Origin: Undaria pinnatifida
Lineage: Eukaryota; Sar; Phaeophyceae; Laminariales; Alariaceae
Length of the DNA: 64,000 bases
Direction of reading: 5' to 3'
Assembly (NCBI GenBank): GCA_012845835.1
Contig: JABAKD010000029.1
Span: forward strand, 10,480,338 to 10,544,337
Shown one piece after another: positions 59,292-64,000 of the stretch. The stretch's first letter is position 1, and each line of letters starts with the position of its first letter. The position numbers and the translations under genes were made by a program. The notes beneath the pieces were generated by a model. That model saw nothing but the letters and a program-made list of their open reading frames with translations. It was not told where the DNA came from and did not search any database.

Positions 59292-61710
59292 GAAAACAAA
59301 AGTATCAAATTCAGTAAAAGCGCGTAGCAGTTTGAGTATCGCGTGGTGTGACAACTCGACAGCTGTCGGCCGTGGCTCGAACACTGAAGGAAACCTGTCA
59401 TCAATCACCCTATCCAGGAGCCCGCGTTGCTTCATGAGGCCGATGCTGGATCGTCCTTCTACTCGCTATTTGCCCATTTGTTTTCGTTTGAAGTTCTTAG
59501 AGGGAGGTAATAGCCCGTTTAACTCCTGTACGGTATTTCAAAAATGATCCAACGCTTCATAAATTCCTTGCAGCTTGTGACTAAAACAAGGATTCAGTTC
59601 CACAGCCCTTGGGTTCATCATACACGAATTAATTACGAGCAGGTACACTATTAGACTAATGTTGCTCCAATAAACATCTCATTCCACATGTTTGGGTGAA
59701 AAGGTTAACCATTATCGTACCACTGCAGACGTAATTCCACGATGATTCCATATAGCGTTTCCGCAAAATGAGCGTGCAGCTCTGGATGGGTTATAATAGC
59801 CCTTATAGACGTGTGCTACGATGGTGGTAGCACTTTTCGTGTGAAATGGTTTCTGAATTGCGCGGGGCTCCATGCTCTAGGAATTTTCGACTGTTTTGAC
59901 ACTGGCACCAAGTTCCCACGTCGTCGATGAGTATATCTGGTTGGTGCTTTTCGTACTTTGGTGGTAGCATTGCAACATGTTTATTGTCCTTCTATGTTGA
60001 CAATTAATGAAAAGACTGCAAAAAAAAAAACTTGATGCCGGGTGCCACCAACTGGTAAATGATCAAGTCTGGGTGGCTAGAGACGCAAGACTGCAGGATA
60101 TAGGGCAAATATAGTTGGTCTCGAACCGGCGTCTAGGAGCTCGGATCTTCGTTTTTTCACCGGTGTTCGTTAAACGTTTAGGGGGGGGGGGGGGCTATCG
60201 TAGAAGCACTCTTAACCCAAAATCGTCGGAAATAGGACATTTTTTTTGCGTGATTCTCGTCGTGTACCTAGGCCATGGGATTGTTTATCCGACCGGTAGT
60301 AGCAGTTTTATTGTCCTCCAAATCGGTTTGTGGGAGAAGCCTTACACTCCCAAATTGAGGAATCTCAGAAAAAAAGGGTGCACCTCTACGGTAGTTTGCG
60401 TCTATAGCCCTTGCAGGATCATTCTAACGAGCACAACAAACTCTAGAGCCAGAAATGGCGACGAAAATATTGAGAGCTTCAAATTTCGCGAATCGTTGTG
60501 ATATTTGTCGAGAGGACTGCTCTTGAAGCAAATACTTAACTTTGCATTTTTTCATCTCTCTACATGTGCTTCACATTTCCCTTGTTCTTGACATCCCCTC
60601 CCCACACACCGGTGCCGGCTTTGTCGCCGCGTTACGTATGCCCAGAGTCGGTCTTCAATGTTGTTTGAACAACGTCTTTCCGACCAAACAGCAGTGAGCA
60701 TCGTGCAGAGACGGCGGCGGACACCCCCAGCTTGGTTAGTCGAACACGATGCAAGCGCCCTCCAGCCATACCCCCCTCCCCAAATTTGCATGCCACCTTC
60801 ATGATATCACCCCCCACTCCCCGCCGCCTTGGCCCCCACACCCGCAACTTGGGGACGAGTGCCTCGGTGCGTCGAGAGGGAAGCGTGCTTTTCGTTTCAA
60901 CAATTTCGTAGATATTTTTGTTTTTCAGGGTGCGGGCTGTACTCACTTTTCATGCATAGCCTTAACCTTAACACCATAGACTCTCGCATCCCCACCATGC
61001 CGGGCCCGAGCACGTCGAGTTTCCACCGACCAGGTAGACACGACTTGCACTAAGCGCCAAGCGCCGTTGTGAGGTGTTCGGGGTGTGTAGCATCAAAGGT
61101 AAGCTGCATCCTACTACTATTATTGATAATAATATTAATTTTTATGACGCGTATTTCCGCACCTCGTTAATACTTTCTTGTCTACATATGGATGACAGTT
61201 TAGAATGCATTCAGTTGTTTCCTGGTCTCGCCACCTACCGAGAGCGGGGGGGCGGGAGGGGTCAATATGCAGATAGCCTGTGGCACATGAGTATCATCAC
61301 ATGCTGCTACGTGTAGAAACTACGCAAACCGGCTGCAGCTTTCTAGTTGTTTGGTGTTTACCCGTCATTTTCCCATTTTCATCTTTTTTGCTTTGCGGTG
61401 TGGAGGGGATGCGTAATGCGAGGGTTGGGTGGGCCGTGGGGGGGGAAGAGGAAAACCGTGCTGTGGTGACTGGGCTTTGCTTGAGAGGGGGCGGCTGCAC
61501 AAGGTTAGGTGGTTGGTGCGGGTAGGTAGGGTGGCTAGCTCAAAGTACTTCAGAACATTGCACACCAAGTTGTACTTCGAAGTATATTTGAGGAAGACGA
61601 AGTACAGTCTCTGTCCCGTGTCTTTTGACTACTTCGTGAGCCCGCGAGAGTATTGAGTCCTTTGCGGAGTCGGGGGAAAGGGGCGTTCTGGCGTCTTGCT
61701 TTTCGAGTCT

Positions 61711-62336
61711 TAGACAACAACAGTAGTAGCGGTTAACGATAAGGTTACAGAAACGACAACGGCAATGGTAGCCGTAGCAGTTACACTTTTGACTGCGGTA
61801 GCGGGTACCCTCATGGACACTATGTAGTGCCAACGTTGACGGTTACAAAAACGACAGCGGTAACTGTAGCCAATACGGTTGCAAATATGCCGATGTGACG
61901 GTGGCAACTGAATGTAGCCTTTGAGGTTACAGAAACGGCTACTACTGTAGGGGTTGCGGTAGTGGAATATGTAACGGCACCGGTTACGGTAGGGGGATAT
62001 GCAACGATAAAGTTGTTGATTTCACATTAACGACAACAGTATAGTGCTTGCATCATACCGATAGCAATTGTGACTACAGAAACGACGGTTACAGAAAAGG
62101 CAACGGTAACGGTTGCCGTTTCTGGGATGTGCAACGGCACAGGAAGCGGGTACACACAACCGTAGTTAATTCACTATTGTGACGGTAATGGTCTCAATTA
62201 CATCACCGACAACACGGCTATGATTACGTACATGATAACGAGAAGTACTGCATAGCCACTACCACTACGGAAACGACAACGGTTTGTGACTATTGATACG
62301 GCTACGGAAACGACAACGGCAATGAACTCGTGATAC
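61711..62336. repeat. Degenerate GTTAC/ACGAC satellite (copy 2)
   Basis: Counterpart of 43385-44010 with almost no change. Confidence 0.6.
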
Positions 62337-64000
62337 ACAACGAACGGCAGTTGTTATCGCGCAATAAAGAGCAGCGTGATCCCAGCCCCTGCGTCGGCGA
62401 AAATGTGCATTAGCCCCTCGGGAATCACCGACCGGCCTCTGTGCTCGCCGAATGCCGACGAGGCGGCCAATCGTGCTCCATCATTCGTGTTCATACTATT
62501 TATGTTCAGTACGCGGAAGAGGTGCGAACGCTCGTATAAAGTAGCCCGGGTAGGCGTAAGTACAAGTGTAGTACTACGGTAACAATGTTTTGCGAGGTGA
62601 TATTGCTTCAAATCGTATCTCGTTCAAACCACGGATGCATACGAGCAGGCATAGACTACATGTACAGTAGCTCATCACCCGTTCCACGAATACAGGGGGT
62701 ACCTATGGTAGATTCCTCGTATTCGTTTACCGCACCTGGTCTAGTTTTGGTCTTCTCCCGTCGCCCTGGACTTGTGTGATCTGAGGGAGGTTTGCCACCG
62801 TCGAAATTATACAGACATCGCAGGCACAGGCAAGCGCACCGGCGCGAAAAAACAAGCGCGAATCGTAGAATCAACCAAAACCTATATAAGAGGGGATAAA
62901 TGATGCGCAATCCCGGGTTTCCAGTATTTCTGGCGTCATGTTCATCCACCTGCAGAAAATTTAAGGCCTCAAGTTTTCATTCAAACTCCAGCCCGCGCGC
63001 TTCCAAGACCACGGCATCCTTGATCCGAGAGCACGCGAGATGACCATGGCGAGGGGTTCACTTATGGACCCAGGCAAGGAAGCCTGGCAGAAAGAAGGTG
63101 GGCCATGTTACTGCGCGTCGTTGCCCGTCGCAGAGGCCTTGCTCTGTTGCCGAACTGCGACCTGGTCGGGGAGGGAGGGAGGGAGGGAGAGGAGTTGATT
63201 CTGAGACTTTCTCGCATTGCAAGCGTTTGATCTGGAAGGAATTTGAAAAACAGTGTTGTTCCAAACACATTGTTGTGTCGACCAGATTGCTTGCCGCGTA
63301 TTCTGATGCGTGCGCGCTCCTTTTCCTTGGGGATATCAACACAGAGTCTGTGATATACGCATGGTGGGGACCCTTTCGTTTTGCTACTACACCCATTCAT
63401 TGTAGCATGAGGCGCATACATCTTCTCTCTGCCTGTTAGACAGAAATTCAGCTGCGCTTTTTTCGTGTGAGCAAAAAATGCGTGCAAAGAAAACAAAAAG
63501 TTTCAAAAGTCAAAATCGCGCAAAACAGACACGCGTGAAAACAACAGCAACACAATCAATCTGCAATGCAACCCCAAGAAGAGCAGTCACTATTCATAGT
63601 AGTGCCAGCCCTCCTCGGCACAAGCCGCATCTTCATGAGCGATCGCGAGGGGACCTGCCGGCTCTTCGCTCGAGTTGGTCCGCAGCAAGCACTGTGACTG
63701 GCTGCTTCCGATATTCTCTCATACCAGGTATGTATTATCACCCTCGTCTCCTTGGGCATACCTGGTATGTGGCGTGGTATTTTCCCTATCCACGCAGCTC
63801 CCAAAAAGTGCAAGGTTTTGAAAGGTCGTGTCACACAGGTGCCCGTGAGGGGGCAATTTTTTATAGGCTGAGGGCTGAGGTTTGAATTTATCATTTCTCC
63901 CTGTTCCTTGGAACTTTCAAAATTCTTGTTTTTTTTTGCTCAAGTTCTCAGATCTGTTTGCTTGATGCCTATACCAGGTACAACAAACAGCGCCAGGTAT

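Larger units (their letters stand above)
48187..64000. repeat. Large direct duplication, copy 2
   Basis: Same content as 29812-45682. It begins exactly at the right edge of the N gap and runs off the end of the window, so its true length is unknown. Either a recent tandem duplication or an unmerged second haplotype would look like this. Confidence 0.95.

Overview
The window looks like nuclear DNA of a eukaryote with intron-rich genes, short exons, long introns (mostly 0.2-3 kb), near-balanced base composition and many transposable-element relics. There are no operons, bacterial ribosome-binding sites or CRISPR arrays. Gene style and repeat load would suit a large-genome protist or alga, for example a brown-algal-type stramenopile. 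That assignment is inference; nothing in the sequence proves it.

Region 1 (1-9.6 kb, + strand): one large gene that I reconstruct by joining five open segments through splice sites whose phases agree (1264-4053, 4477-4685, 5911-6098, 7127-7387, 8555-9549). The model encodes about 1480 residues: a SUMO-interaction-like motif near the N terminus, a long Ala/Glu-rich coiled-coil body, a low-complexity tail, an Asn/Thr-rich tract, an NPF motif and two clathrin-box-like motifs. I recognise no named family. A polypyrimidine tract and a long polypurine tract lie in its introns.

Region 2 (9.6-18.2 kb): no convincing gene. It holds two tandem-repeat arrays (about 10.0-11.0 and 11.3-11.5 kb), a tRNA-derived SINE-like element (about 15.3-15.7 kb) and a small terminal-inverted-repeat element (16.99-17.26 kb).

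Region 3 (18.25-30.57 kb, - strand): an eleven-exon protein kinase gene, 907 codons in my model. The exons sum to a multiple of three, every junction phase agrees, and all main kinase motifs are present. Its N-terminal half comes from a tandem duplication of a two-exon block (A-B-A'-B') made of phase 0-0 exons. One intron has a GC-AG boundary. A degenerate LINE and a SINE-like copy sit antisense or inserted within the introns.

Region 4 (29.8-64 kb): a direct duplication of at least 15.8 kb (copy 1 about 29.81-45.68 kb; copy 2 48.19 kb to the window end), mostly near-identical. A 500-base N gap lies exactly at the left edge of copy 2. The arrangement fits either a real tandem duplication or two haplotypes placed in series by the assembler. 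Each copy holds the first kinase exon (frameshifted in copy 2), a three-exon partial gene of unknown function on the - strand, a non-autonomous hAT-like transposon with an 8-bp target duplication, arrays of a hairpin-forming minisatellite, and microsatellites. The rest of this region (37-47 kb and its copy) shows only weak exon candidates.
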